A stretch of 64,000 nucleotides of DNA from Diabrotica undecimpunctata (taxonomy: Eukaryota > Arthropoda > Insecta > Coleoptera > Chrysomelidae): contig NC_092808.1 in NCBI RefSeq assembly GCF_040954645.1, forward strand, positions 13,631,883-13,695,882, read 5' to 3'. The stretch's first letter is position 1. The number at the start of each line of letters is the position of its first letter. Both the position numbers and the translations under genes were made by a program. Shown piece by piece: positions 1 to 10,700 of this stretch. The notes beneath the pieces were generated by a model. That model was not told the origin of the DNA and did not search any database. It was given only the letters and a program-made list of their open reading frames with translations.

Positions 1-399
1 TTTAAAAAAGGGGTTTATAGGCACTACATTACTTGCTAGGAGAGGAATTGATTGTGAGTAAGTCTAATTTATTTTTTTTTACCTTTATTAAATTTTAATT
101 GAATATAAGCTCATTAGTATTTTATATTAAAAAGAAAAGATAAAATAAGAGATAAATACATAAAGACGAATAAAGAAGAAAATTTAACCGACCAATCTGT
201 TTTTAACTTCAAAGCAACCTAAATTAGAGCAATATTAGTGGCATGTGTATCCAAAGATTCTTCATATTAGGACCAATTAGGACATAATAATATTTACCTA
301 TTGTTATTAAACTGCCAAAATTTCACCAACCTTTAATGTTAAATAAAACCAAATGTATATAATACACCTTCTATTACTGAATCAATTACAACTAAACCA

Positions 400-764
400 A
401 TGCACGATTACATAGTTGATACATTTCTTCAAGAACTGGGTGTTATTGAACTAGGTAAGTTACTTAACCACTAACATTCATCTCATTTTTCTTAATAAAT
501 TTCAGCGACACAACCGGCTTAGCACATTTATTATACACTACTTTATTTCAAAAATACATATTTTAATGTTTCAAAAAGAAGAATATTATTCTAACTAACT
601 TGACACACATTTTAGAGGACGAAAATGCGTTAGATACGAGTATGCAAATTTGGTTAAAAAATCAACTAGTAACGTATGGTTCTAAAGTTTTGGGAAAAAT
701 GTCAAAAGCATATAACTCTGACCAAAATAATCTTATATTTTTATTAAATTATTCAACAATTTAA
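400..764 (+). CDS. Putative small two-exon ORF, unrecognised
   Basis: Two short open stretches join in phase. Exon A (400-454) begins with ATG in the context ACCAATGC and ends G|GTAAGT. Exon B (616-764) follows a TTTTAG acceptor and ends at TAA. The join gives about 67 residues, starting MHDYIVDTFLQELGV and containing MQIWLKNQLVTYGSKV. I recognise no family. No signal peptide or membrane segment is seen. The composition looks protein-like, with mixed charged and hydrophobic residues, but a chance pairing of splice-like signals in AT-rich DNA is a real alternative. It could also be the tail of a gene whose other exons lie left of the window. Confidence 0.25.
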
Positions 765-837
765 TTTAACTATCCTTATTATAAATCAAAATTCAAATGA
801 CAGACAAGGGACCATTATTTTCGATTTGCCTAATAAT

Positions 838-1506
838 TCACCTGACACGTTGCATCATCCTTTGGACGACCTCGGCGTCAATTTCTCTAATTTTTGTATA
901 TATGTGGCGTCTTAACTGTTCCCGATTTTGTGCTTCCCATCCGTTATTATAGACTTTCCGACTTAATATTGCCCAGAACTCTTCAATTGGACGAGCCTGA
1001 GGTAGGTTGGGGGGATTGTCTGCTTTCGGTACAAAGGTAATGTTGTTAGTTTCGTACCAGTTTCTTGTGATCCTCGCATAATGACATGAAACAAGATCTG
1101 GCCAAAAGACTATTTGATCATTTGCATGATGTGTGTTCACAAACTGAAGCAATTTAGAGAGACATCTTTGAATATAAATATTTGCGTTTAAGGCTTCGCC
1201 TTGAACAACACCAATGTAGGGCTGTGAGATAAAGCCAGCCTCAGAAATTGCACACCATACCAAAATTTTGTCCTCAAATTTTTTCTTACTTTTGAATTTT
1301 ATTTCATCAGGTACATTTTCGTAATCGTTCGTGTAAAACCCATCGTTACTCTTCATCTCAGAGTTGGACAAAGTAAAATATTTTTCATCGTCCATCACGA
1401 TCAACTTGTTGACGAAATGCACTCGCCTTAACGCGCGGCAACATCTCGGAATTCTCTCTAATTGATCCTCTGTGTATTTTGGAGCTTTCCTTCTTTTCCG
1501 GTAGAT
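838..1506 (-). pseudogene. mariner-family transposase, C-terminal two thirds
   Basis: The minus frame is open and reads like the DDE catalytic half of a Tc1/mariner transposase. It has VMDDEKYF with the first acidic residue, LVWCAISEAG, a second catalytic Asp in FWPDLVSCHYA, and the third acidic residue in RPIEEFW. About 222 codons remain of a family usually near 340-350. The frame continues upstream of the obvious start through RKRRKAPKYTEDQ, so translation would not begin at 1422. The N-terminal helix-turn-helix half is missing and I found no terminal inverted repeats. It is a truncated relic and unlikely to be mobile. Confidence 0.8.
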
Positions 1507-2245
1507 AATATTGTTAAAACAATATGTTAGGTATATAAACCATTATAATAAATTTGAGAAATGTTAAAATAAAAATTGTTTTTAGTTTACAAAATAATTA
1601 AGTGCAGTATGGGCCAGACCAACAGTGATTGATACGTTTATTATTCAAGATAATATTTTAGAATTTACAGCTAGTCTAGTCGAAAGTATTCGAAGGTTAA
1701 TAGATAAAATTAAAAGTAGTTAGAAAATGTACGGTTGCACATATTTGTGCAGCTACTTTAGATTAATAGAGATAACAATCGTGCATTTAGATGGAGCTTT
1801 TTTAGATTTGAACCTTTTTTGTTTTGTGGCATCCGATTCATTGAAATATATTGAAATATATATATTAATACTCCTAATTTAATAAATATGGTAAAATCTA
1901 TATTTAAAAAGTATGTGTTAACCCCAGATCGTATGTTTGTGCATACACTTTTCGATCTAATTAATAATGATCAAAATTAAAAAAAGAGGAATATAATAAT
2001 ATAAAAAATAACCTTATTATAAAGTAAAATTGTGGCGTATTCTCAAAAAAGTGGAACAGTAGGCGGTTGTGTAGACTAGCGCGGAGCATCATACTGTTTT
2101 CTGTATTTTTTAAATTTAAATAATATTTAAATATAAATTTAGTTAGTTAGTTAGAGTTCTCAAACCGACTTCTTTTTCTTAAACGTGGCATTTTACAATC
2201 TAATATATGCAAAAAAAGTTACTTCCGGTTTTACTTCCGTTTTTT
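1507..2245. other. Gap with no recognisable gene
   Basis: This AT-rich stretch has no ORF with family motifs. It contains simple A/T-rich tracts and the duplicated word TTGAAATATA near 1840-1860. I see no terminal repeats, RNA gene or exon-like block. Confidence 0.4.
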
Positions 2246-2441
2246 ATTTAAGAGGGGCGGAGTCTAACAATCATATTGTTTCCGTTTCCTAATGTAAATC
2301 TTCCTGAAAATCCTAAAAAACTACTGTATCGATTTTGAATTTAAAAAAATTGGCGTCGATACAGTTTATTTTTAGGATTTTTGGAACATTTACACCAGGC
2401 GACAGAAACGATGGATCGTTAGACTCCGCCCCTCTTAAATA
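2246..2441. repeat. Imperfect foldback (MITE-like) element
   Basis: TTTAAGAGGGGCGGAGTCTA near 2247 is repeated in reverse complement as TAGACTCCGCCCCTCTTAAA ending near 2439. Inside these, CCTAAAAAACTACTGTATCG pairs with CGATACAGTTTATTTTTAGG. The whole 196 bp can fold on itself around about 2343. It has no coding potential and fits a foldback or MITE-like non-autonomous element. The autonomous family is not identifiable here and a target duplication is not obvious. Confidence 0.55.
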
Positions 2442-2505
2442 TCAGCAAAACTTACATCAAAACTCGATGTCGAGTTGGTCCGCTAGTAGGGTCGTAATTC
2501 CTTTG

Positions 2506-2691
2506 TTGTTCAGTCTTGAAATTTTAAAAATTTTTCATGAACAACATACTAATATTGTACGAAACAAATTACTAATAAGATCATATTGTTGGTGGCCAAA
2601 TCTAAATGATGATATAGAAAAACTCATTGCGTCATGTGATATCTGCCAGGAAAATCAAAATTTCCCTAGAAGTAATGATCATCGTGGCTAG
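2506..2691 (+). pseudogene. Gypsy-type integrase zinc-binding domain fragment
   Basis: About 60 codons match the HHCC (H2C2) zinc-binding region at the start of Ty3/Gypsy integrases. They show FHEQH, then NKLLIRSYCWWPNLNDDIE, then CDICQENQNF, so both histidines and both cysteines are visible. Only the end of the longer open frame from 2335 is homologous; the upstream residues belong to the foldback repeat. No protease, RT or catalytic integrase core is present. It may belong to the same Gypsy family as the relic at 31555-31965. Confidence 0.7.
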
Positions 2692-3019
2692 AATCACGTC
2701 ATAATTTTTATAGAATGTTTATTGAAATTTTGACGTTTTTGCTATTAAAGCCCTAAAAGAGGTAAGTTTAAAATTTAGAATATGTAATTTTGTATTAAAA
2801 TGGTTTCTTATGTATTTTAGTGTGCTGCAATAGTCTTAAAACTAAGTGTATTTACTGTTAATATAATAGTTTGACAAACAGTTGACATTTTAAAAATTCC
2901 GCACTAACTATTCTGATGTTTTGGCAACGCTGTGGGGTTCTGACGTCGTAAATCTTGAATGACGTGCAAGCATTTTTATACGAAAAATGCCATAGGACCG
3001 GTAGTAAGGCAATACAGTC
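2692..3019. other. Gap with no recognisable gene
   Basis: There is no supported gene. Close to its right end the stretch carries TGACGTGCAAGCATTTTTATAC, which resembles the inner end of the following inverted-repeat element (GACGTGCAA). It could be a decayed partial copy. Confidence 0.3.
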
Positions 3020-3311
3020 CATCTAATTTACTTACCGTTGCACGTCATTATCATTGACAGAGATCGAAGTTGACATATTTGCCAAAGTATAAAAAAATCC
3101 TGAATCCATTTTAAATCAAATAGGTGACATAATTATTAGAAATCTTTAAATATTATTTCTAGGCGTATATAATATAATGGCTGTAATGCCAGTGTACTCG
3201 GCAAAGTGATTCTAAAAAAGAACACACCTACCGCCTAAATATGTCGTGTTGGTATCATGTGACCTCACGGGCTATGACGCAGATGACGTGCAACGGTAAG
3301 TAAATTAGATG
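3020..3311. mobile_element. MITE-like element with perfect 29-bp inverted termini
   Basis: Bases 3020-3048 and 3283-3311 are exact reverse complements over 29 bp (first 20 of the left arm: CATCTAATTTACTTACCGTT). They enclose 234 bp of non-coding DNA. Perfect arms in otherwise decayed sequence suggest recent insertion. No matching target duplication is obvious right at the ends, so the true termini may lie a few bases away. The family is unassigned. Confidence 0.6.
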
Positions 3312-3317
3312 AAGTAT

Positions 3318-3809
3318 AGGTCTATAGTTGCCGACATTCGATTTTTTACCACCCTTATGAAGAGGAATAATAATGGCTGTCTTTAGTCACTCTGGAAATA
3401 TACCTTTTTCAAAGGATTCGTTAATTAGTGAGACCAGGACTTTCAACGCAATTTTTGGGAGATTTAAGAAAATTTTTATGGATAGTCTATCAGTACTACA
3501 GGAAGATTGTTTGGATCAGTTCAGATTTATCAACTGCTCTTATAAAGAATGAATTCGAGACCTTTTTGAATTGGAAAGATAGAAAATAGGATCTTGTTGT
3601 GGCAAAATAGTTGATGTTTTATTTTTACTTACATTAGTAAAGTATTCATTTAGATTTTTAGGGTTTGGAAGAGACAATGTTTGAGCTGTGTTAATTTTAT
3701 TTCGAAGATCGTTTATTATGGACCAAGTTTCTCTTACAACAGTTTTAGAGTTTCCCAGACAATTCTGGTAGTTTTTGGTAGGTTCTTTTGGATATATATT
3801 CAGTGACAA
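3318..3809 (-). pseudogene. LINE reverse transcriptase, linker and start of RT domain
   Basis: The minus strand from 3809 reads as the linker between endonuclease and RT of a non-LTR element (TWSIINDLRNKIN, LNEYFTNVSKN). It is followed in another frame by the start of the RT domain: KGIFPE, an in-frame stop, LKTAIIIPLHKGG and NVGNYRP. Those words are typical of Jockey/I-like RTs. The element is cut next to the inverted-repeat element ending at 3311. It carries at least one stop and one frameshift. Confidence 0.65.
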
Positions 3810-4366
3810 ATATGTTGGTAGTAAATTTCTTGATGTACAGTAGTGAACGCATAATACCTGATTGAAAATATAGACAAGCCTATCTAAAAAAGCTGAAATT
3901 ATAGTCGACGTCCACAGAGGGAACGTGCCACCCAGAAGTCAATCACAACTTTTAAATTTACGAAAGTTATAAGTTGTGTGCGGTGACCAGAAGAAGAATT
4001 AGGTCAAGCAGTTATGTCAACGGTCGAACGCCAAGGACTGGGTTATGTTCATCTTGATAAAATAAAGTTCTTTTAATTAAGTGTACCTATCTTATTTAAA
4101 ATAAGAAACAGTGGGAAGAAAGCCTTGGACCTTGTGTAAACGCGTGATTGCCAAGTTTCTTAGTTTTAAGAAAATCGCACTACGTCAACCAACTCTGTGC
4201 GTCAACCAGACTCGATCTCCCCTACCTATATTTATAAATAGTTTTAAAATTTAAAGCTTACAGCTTCTATTTTTGTAAATAACTTTTTTTAGTATCTTTT
4301 ATAATAACAGATATAAGGGACTTTGCCACAAAATGTAATAACCCTGTTTATAAATTATTTAAAATA
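3810..4366. other. Gap upstream of the protease gene, no gene seen
   Basis: No ORF with recognisable motifs is present. The stretch has an AATAAA word near 4070 and a region moderately richer in GC (3900-4220) that could be an old solo LTR, but I found no paired termini. Confidence 0.3.
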
Positions 4367-4376
4367 GGGAATACCC
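4367..4376. promoter_or_regulatory. Candidate NF-kappaB/Rel site GGGAATACCC
   Basis: The decamer GGGAATACCC fits the GGGRNNYYCC consensus bound by insect Rel factors (Dorsal, Dif, Relish). It lies about 350 bp upstream of the start codon of a clip-domain protease, a gene class often induced by immune signalling. A related half-match (TATTCCCAC) lies near 4483. The motif is short, so function is inference. Confidence 0.35.
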
Positions 4377-4726
4377 GGTATAATTTGGAAATAGTGTCCA
4401 TAACTTAGTATCACGGAAGTCTACGATATATAATATCTATACAATAATTAACTGCTATCATATATATTAATTACTATTCGTGTATTCCCACTCTCGTTAA
4501 ACAGCATTAGTCCTCCGTTTCAAAAACAACTTTTTCTTTGGTGGAATAATCGGAACCGTGTTGGAAATGTCAACCTATTAACCTTAACTTTTCTAGAATA
4601 ACATAAATATTAAGAGGTATTAATGTTATAATAAGATGTGAATACCCTCTCAAAATTTCAACCAGATTTGTGTGTATTTTTCAAACCAGATGCGATTCAG
4701 AAATTCGTGATTGCGGACATAAAAAC

Positions 4727-4793
4727 ATGGTGTCAACATGTCTGATATATTTTCTTGTGTTTTTTGTTGTGGTTAGATATTCCAATGGACAAG
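4727..4793 (+). CDS. Protease exon 1: start codon and signal peptide
   Basis: ATG at 4727 opens a 22-residue hydrophobic leader (core [12 protein letters not shown], then SNGQ) typical of secretion. The exon ends in phase 1 at G|GTAAAT. The single leftover G combines with AT at the start of the exon at 21717 to make Asp. That phase match is the main reason for assigning this distant exon to the same gene. An ORF on the opposite strand over this block has no family motifs and is treated as a shadow. Confidence 0.7.
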
Positions 4794-7700
4794 GTAAATA
4801 AAATCCATTAAAAAATTTATTTCTAATTTTTGGTAATTTCCCATCAAAGGTAATCACTTGTTTATATTGTTTTTTTGTTAAGAACATTAGGAAGCAATTA
4901 GTAGATGTGATGGTCAAAGTCAACAACAGTCGTGACCTTTTAGACATATTTTAGCAGATGATTACAAAAATTTTACATTTACAACAAAAAAATCATTCGA
5001 TTCTATTACAATAATTTAACGATTTATTAAAAAAAAAATTACAAAAACAAAGCAGACTAGGTAAATATGGTTGCCAAATGGTATGTTAATACGTCATGTC
5101 TATTATTAGGTATTTATTTATAATAATTAAAAGAATGCAAAAATTTCACCTTAATTTTTATTCCATTAATTTTAATTTACGTGATATCAATATTTCTCAG
5201 ATATTTTATTTATTTTTATTGTGGAGAAATTACAACCTCTCTATGAATACCTATGAATTTTTCGTTTTCTAAACAATCTGATTGTTATTTTTAAGTTTGA
5301 TAAAAGATACAATGAATAAAGACTCCTTGGACAAAGAATATTATAGATGCTTACGTCATGGTTTCCAGCGCACTGAAAGAGTCAAATGATAACGGGTTGA
5401 CACTAATAAACTTTGCAAGTAACAAAAACTTGTTAATGTTAAACTTGTGTTGAATGAACAAGACTTCCCTACAAAATTGTACTCAAAGGATCGTGATAGA
5501 TGCAAGGCATTTTCGGATCTCATGGACGTCAGAGGCTACCGAGGTCCAAACATGGATACACCACTTTCTTGTAATGGCGTCAATCAGAGGAAAAATATCA
5601 ACTCTGAGAACGATAAACATGTGGAACAGTAGATAATTATATATACACTTTTCCAAGAACTTAACGCACCACTTCAATAAATCAATTTTATTTGTAAACA
5701 GGCAAAGAATAAAAAATAAAAAGTCACCGGATTTATTCTACATTTTATTAGTAATTATAACAATTTGTCTTATCATCAGAAAATGTTGAAGTACAGGAGA
5801 AAAAAAAAAAAATAAAACGAAAAATTCTAAAAAAATAATGATAAGAAAAGTAAACTAAAATATGAAAAAAGTCTTAATAACGAGTGTTTTCACCTCTACT
5901 ACGTATAACAGCCTCACATCGTTGGCTCATACTTAAAATTAATTGCCGTAGTTCATCTTGGTCTAGTTCTCTCCAAATCTGGATCAGCCTCTCTCCCACT
6001 TCCTGTAAGTTGTTTGGATGGATCGGTGTCACTCTTAATCGTCTACCAAGGATATCCCAGAGATTTTCAATCGGATTTAAATTCGGACTATGTGCTGGCC
6101 ATTCCATAGTGTTAATTTCTACCTCTTCTAGATAATTTCTGACGATCTGTGCAGCGTGAGGTCTTTCATTATCTTGCATTAGTAAGAAATTTTCACCGAT
6201 ATAAGGAGCGAATGGTACTACATGCTGCTCCAGGATCTCCAATACGTACCTTTCAGCTGTAACAGTTCCATTTTGTATGGCCACTAGGTCCGTACGTGCG
6301 GTCAAAGAAATACCACCCCACACCATAACGGATCCTCCACCAAAAAATGTGGTGTGTGAGAAGTTACACTAAGCATATCGTTCGTTGGGTCATCGCAACA
6401 CATGAACACGTCTGTCGTTATTGTACAAACAAAATCGGGATTCATCAGTAAATAGCACTCGTTCCCAGTCAGCCTCTAACCAATTAACGTGTTCTCTGGC
6501 AAAATGTAGTCTCCCCCTTCGATCCTCTGCAGTTAATAGAGGACCTCGGGCGGCAATCCTAGGTGTTAAGTTGTACTCCCTAAGTCGCTAGCGAATAGTT
6601 TCAGTACTAATTTGTATAGCATGCACGTCTCGAAGCTGAATTTGTAGACTTCGATGTGTTACAAAACGTTGTCGAAGAGCAGAAATTCTTAAAAATCGAT
6701 CTTGAATAGGGGTAGTTACCCGGTTACGTCCTTGCCCTGGTCTGCGAGTATGATCCTCTGTTTTGAGGAATCTTTTTAACACCCGTGAGACGGATGAGTG
6801 GGACACATTAAACCGACTAGCAATTCTTCGATAACTCCAACCTTCTTTCGACAGTATCACTGCTTGGGCACATTCATCTCGGGTTAAATTACGTGATTGA
6901 CACTCCATAATAAACACAATTAACAATAATCAACAATTAAACAGTATCAATTAAACAATCTGGAACTACAAACACCTAAGACAAGACACAAAAACAAGAA
7001 TGTATAAAGCAGCATTTAGATCTATATTAACATACACGGCGGAGACAAGACCTGACACATCTAAGTTTACATCAAATTATCTTAAGCATCATAGAAAAGT
7101 AATTTTTTAGTTAAAGTCTGTAAAACCAAAGCTTTTTAATGTGTGTGTTTAGTGAAATTATTGAGGTTTACCATTATTTGTGAAGAAAAAGTTTTTTAGT
7201 ATTGCAGCATTGCTTAGAGCAAGACGAGCTGCAACACTACCAAATGCGCTGGCAGATGCACGAGTATGCAAGCTAATAAATAGAAAGAATAAGAAAAATA
7301 AGAAGAAGAAGAAGAAGAAGAGAAGCGAAAACATAAGAAGAGCGTGCAATATAGAAGACATAAATGGATGGGTGACAAAACGGAAACAGTAGTAGAACGA
7401 ACACATTAGTAGAATGGCAGAGAAGAGGATAGTACGAATATCACGAGATAAGTCATCAAATAGACGAAGAAGTATTGGCCAGACCAAGAAAAAGATAGTG
7501 CGATCATTTAAACAATTCATTAGTGTAATATTGAAGAAGGAACAGGTTTTAAAGCCTATATAAAAGAAGGAAGAAGAAAAAGAAGTTCAAAATATCGATA
7601 ATAAAACAAGATAACATCGAGGAAAGCCGGGAAAAACTCAAAAATCCGCAGCAACAGAATCACTTTTAGAGAGGAAAGTAACAAACACTAAAATACCAAA

Positions 7701-10700
7701 AAAGAAAACCCCATGGTTTAGAAAGGTAGTGAAGACAAAAAGTGTGAAGAAAAGAAAAAAGCCTTTTTACAATACAAAACACAACAAACACAACAGGCAT
7801 AGAACTATTTGCTAAAGGTGACGATAATGAACCACCAATACCAGAGGTGACGACAAACGAAGCAATAACTATTGAGGAGGATAAGTAAAGGAAGCATTAA
7901 GGAAATTAAAAAAATAGAAAATCACCAAGAGTTATATTTAATAAACTTGAATTTGTTTTGCATATAATTTTTTTTATTAATATTTCCTTACCTTTTTACA
8001 TTTACAGCATTTTTGTTTATTAAATCAACTTTAATTAATATTAGCAGTATACGATACCTGGAAGAGTGACCGTTACTCTTTTTAGAGTAGTATCCCTCTT
8101 CTGGCGCCCTCAGTTTGTTCTCTTTGTTAACTTTCATTATATCTATTTATTTTTCATATCTTCTTTTCTATCCATCATACATATTTTCCTGATTTACTGT
8201 CTTTAAAAGGCATGCAAATTGGCTGTATCCATCCTTGAGTTTCTAGTGGTCATTCTCTTGCTTACATTGCTAGCCTAGCCACATTCCGTTCAATATTTTT
8301 TTTTCATACTTCTTTACTTAATTGTTATCTATTTTATCCCATATATATAGACCACTCTTCTTATACCTCTCTCCTCCTACACACCCCAGTATTTTGCTAC
8401 ATCGGCGTCCCAACGCGGTGCCTTTTCCAAGTTTTTGGTCTTAAGACAGTAGCTTTTAGCTGATTTCTTTTTTTTTTTCTTACTTGAGTTTTTGTATTTT
8501 TGCTTTTTTTTTTTTTTTACTCATATTATTGCTGATTTATTCTATCTTTAAATTTTTTATTAATACTAAACAGGTATACTTATACTGCTGTATTGATTTA
8601 TTAGTTTATTTATTAGATTTATTAGTTATTAATATTTTGAGACCTCAGTGATAGGTTATAGTAGTACAACTTACATTCTAGGTTGAATTTTGTATTTTTA
8701 TTGAGAACTTATATTTACTTACTTACCTACACATACTTATATCGTATATTATATAAACTTTTATTCCTACAGCCAACAGTATTATACTTATAGGTACTAT
8801 TAATTGTTGCATATATATTAATATTTGGTTTAGAATAGTTTACATATAACTAGAAATTATTTTGAGTATTTTAGTAAGATAACTAAGGTATTTATTTGAT
8901 TATATATATATTATTTTTGCTGGCTATTTTGATCTTGGTGATGTGTTGCTAATAATTTGTCCACATTTTTTTTACAACTTAGGTATAATTAATAATTAGT
9001 ATTTCATATTTCTGATCTTGGTATCACTTTGTCCATATTTTTCCTCTCATCATGTGTGCTTTCAAAGTTGAGCATCTTTTGGTAAACGAATTGGATTACG
9101 AATTGAATGTTAGGGGTATAACGCCTGCAGAGTCGGCAAAGGTTGAAGACAAACGCAAGCTTTTGCGTGGAGATTTAAAGCAGAAACAGGACAACAGGAG
9201 TTTTACTCAGATTTCTGCTACACACATCCCTTTCGATGACCAACAGAAAGGAATATCCGAAACCTTAGATGATTTGTCGACGAGAATAGGAGATTTCAGG
9301 GGAACTGTACAAGATAACTTGTATGCGCGACTAACTTCTCGTTTAGCTCACATTTCTGGCCGCGTACATTTGTTTCATTGCACTACTGAAGAGCAGGAAT
9401 CTTTTAAAAAGACTGTTTCTCTGAGAATACTTACATTGGAGGGTGAACTTGATTCTAGAGTTAATTACATTGTTACATCTACTACTAATGCTCCAGTCAA
9501 TGTAGTTCCTAGCTTCGCATACTCCAAACCTGTGCAAGTACACAAATGGGGTGTTTCATTTTCTGGTGAAAAACAGCACACTGATGTGATGTCATTTATA
9601 GAAAGGGTTGAATGTCTTCGTGTTTCTAGAGGTGTCTCTGAAGAGGATATATTTGCTGCTTCTGCTGAACTGTTCACCGGTACAGCTTTTACATGGTTCA
9701 TGAATAATAGAGGTAGTTTTTCTTGTTGGTCTGATCTGGTACACAAGTTGAAGTCAGATTTTCTTCCTTACTCATTCCAGGATGATCTATTGGACCAAAT
9801 CAAAAACCATAAGCAGAAACCTGGAGAATCTGTCACCATGTTCATTAACACTATTTTGGGCATGTGTAGCCGTTTGGAGACTTCTTTATCAGATTCTGCT
9901 AAGATAAAAATTATTCTTAAATGTCTGTTACCTTTTTATCATCAACAGCTAGCTCTTATGGACATCCAAACTATTGATGACCTTACTGTAAAGTGTAAAC
10001 GTTTAGAGGAAACGTTATCCTGGTCCTCTCAGTCTTCATCTACATCTCGACCTTCTTCTAAATTTTCTTCTCAGCCAAACTCTTTTAGTCATCGTTCTTG
10101 GCAAAATAAGGGCCCTGAACGTAATGTGTCAGTTGTAAGTTCTATCGTCTGCTGGAATTGTCGTCAGTCTGGTCATTCGTTTGTTGAATGTTCGATCCCT
10201 CGCACTCGTATTTTCTGCCATGGTTGTGGTAGGGAAAACACTCTAAAGAGAAATTGTTTTAAGTGTTCGGGAAACGAATTGTCGGAGGTCCGTCCCCTGA
10301 GCGTTTCTCCGTCTACCATACAATCAGGGAATCAAACCCAAACTTCAAACGAGACCACTGGTCCAAGCACATCCAGCAACCCAAACCCATCTCCGAGTCG
10401 GAAAGGGAAAGGGGTAACTTTCAAAAAAGCAAAGCACACCACAGGACAAAATCAGTCCCGAAATTAACTACTAATCATGAAACGTTGAATCCGCCTGTTT
10501 TAAGTGATCACAGATGGTCAACTACCAATTCTTCTTTACCCAGTAGCGTTAAACACAATTCTAATGATTACAGTAGTGAAATAGTTCCATTATCAGTATC
10601 AACTTCTAGGTTTGTTGATGATGATGATATGTCTATGGTTGTACCATATAATATTTATAACCAATCAAATACTTTAGATTTAGATTTAAATTCTTTACTA

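Noticed and set aside
4681..4947. 88-codon minus-strand ORF over the protease signal-peptide exon
   Set aside because: No family motif; the plus strand has a signal peptide and a phase-matched donor, which explains the region better.
7158..7520. 120-codon minus-strand ORF rich in Phe/Leu
   Set aside because: It is the antisense shadow of a plus-strand AAG-rich LINE C-terminal fragment.
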